DNA of 7,019 nt from Chloroflexota bacterium (GTDB lineage Bacteria; Chloroflexota; Limnocylindria; Limnocylindrales; CSP1-4): contig JACCQX010000161.1 in NCBI GenBank assembly GCA_013813905.1, forward strand, positions 1-7,019, given 5' to 3'. A program made the translations under genes and the position numbers. Position 1 is the first letter of the stretch; each line of letters opens with the position of its first letter. Below the pieces are notes generated by a model. The model did not search any database. It was not told the DNA's origin and was given only the letters and a program-made list of their open reading frames with translations. Shown piece by piece: positions 6,422-7,019 of this stretch.

Positions 6422-7019
6422 GACCGGCGTCTTCTCGGCGAGCGGCTCGATGGAAAGTCCGGCGTCACCGGACCGGTCGACGAGGATCGTCTGTCCCGGC
6501 GTGAAGCTCCCCAGGAGCAGCGCCTCGGCCAGGGGATCCTCGACCAGGTTCTGGATCACGCGGCGCAGCGGCCGCGCGCCGTAGTCGACGTCATAACCCA
6601 GCTTGATGAGGTGGTCCTTGGCCTCAGCCGTGACCTCCAGGCCGATCTCCTGCGTCCTCAGCTGGTTGCGCACACGCTGGAGCAGCAGCTCGACGATGTG
6701 GCGGATCTCCTCTACGGAGAGCGAGCGGAAGACCACGAAAGAGTCGACGCGGTTCAGGAACTCGGGCCGGAATTGCGTCTTGAGCTGCTCCAGGACCTTG
6801 TCCTTCATGCGCTCGTATTGCGCCTGGGTCTCCTGCGAGAGATCGGTGTTGACCGGCTTGAAGCCGAGGCTGGTGTCCTTCAGCAATGACTTCGCGCCCA
6901 CGTTGCTGGTCATGATGATGACCGTGTTGCGGAAGTCCACGCGGCGACCCTTGGCGTCCGTGAGGTGGCCGTCCTCAAGGATCTGCAACAGGATGTTGAA
7001 CACCTCGGGATGGGCCTTC
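6413..7019 (-). CDS. clpC: ATP-dependent Clp protease ATP-binding subunit ClpC (C-terminal part; 5' end beyond window)
   Basis: ClpC is the Hsp100 unfoldase that feeds substrates to ClpP in the cytoplasm. Only the last 201 codons are visible, in the second AAA+ module. They begin [17 protein letters not shown], the stretch after Walker B. Sensor 1 is in IMTSNVGAK, the arginine-finger region is [10 protein letters not shown], and sensor 2 is GARPLRR. The small C-terminal domain ends [13 protein letters not shown] followed by a [17 protein letters not shown] segment fits ClpC better than ClpB. The N-domain, first ATPase module, M-domain and ClpP-binding loop are outside the window, so ClpC is favoured by this stretch and by adjacency to radA rather than proven. 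Nothing looks damaged. The heat-shock regulator genes often upstream (ctsR, mcsAB) are not in view. Confidence 0.93.
   Translation of the reverse strand, partial: KAHPEVFNILLQILEDGHLTDAKGRRVDFRNTVIIMTSNVGAKSLLKDTSLGFKPVNTDLSQETQAQYERMKDKVLEQLKTQFRPEFLNRVDSFVVFRSLSVEEIRHIVELLLQRVRNQLRTQEIGLEVTAEAKDHLIKLGYDVDYGARPLRRVIQNLVEDPLAEALLLGSFTPGQTILVDRSGDAGLSIEPLAEKTPVEA

Noticed and set aside
6409..6468. Farther upstream GTG start for radA
   Set aside because: It would overlap clpC by 56 bases and add an Arg-rich stretch; GTG 6408 matches the RadA N-terminus and has a GAGG at good spacing.

Overview
The window is GC-rich (roughly 70% by eye) and every gene I can support lies on the minus strand, so it is best read from right to left. 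The order is clpC (3' end only), radA, a PIN-TRAM membrane protein gene broken by two frameshifts, a fused ispD-ispF, cysS, and the 5' part of an rlmB/TrmH-family 2'-O-methyltransferase gene that runs off the left edge. It resembles the clpC-radA-(disA)-yacL-ispD-ispF-(gltX-cysE)-cysS-rlmB block of Gram-positive bacteria and Chloroflexota, without disA, gltX and cysE. The very high GC, the IspDF fusion, the RadA sequence style and the compact order suggest a Chloroflexota bacterium or a GC-rich actinobacterium-like lineage. That placement is an inference from general knowledge, not a search result.

Layout, right to left. 7019-6413 is the C-terminal part of ClpC, the Hsp100 unfoldase that works with ClpP. 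6408-4951 is RadA/Sms, a DNA-repair ATPase, starting four bases after the clpC stop. 4954-4153 is the PIN-TRAM gene. Its start overlaps the radA stop as ATGA, but its reading frame breaks twice. 4156-2987 is IspDF, which carries out two steps of the MEP isoprenoid pathway; its likely TTG start overlaps the PIN-TRAM stop as TTGA. An 84-base spacer follows, the only real gap in the window. 2902-1487 is cysteinyl-tRNA synthetase. 1494-1 is the methyltransferase, whose ATG overlaps the cysS stop by 8 bases. The tight junctions indicate one polycistronic, probably translationally coupled operon. I see no convincing promoter, terminator, RNA gene, mobile element or CRISPR array.

Most of the block is ordinary housekeeping: protein quality control, recombination repair, isoprenoid precursors, tRNA charging and rRNA modification. 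Two things stand out. The RlmB-like protein carries a disordered N-terminal extension of about 280 residues, rich in Arg, Pro, Gly and Asp, lacking Lys and Cys, with repeated RPW and RPRYDA motifs. The PIN-TRAM gene carries two single-base losses, has apparently lost half of its membrane domain, and has Gly where the family's PIN glutamate is expected. I found nothing resembling a new defence or mobile system.
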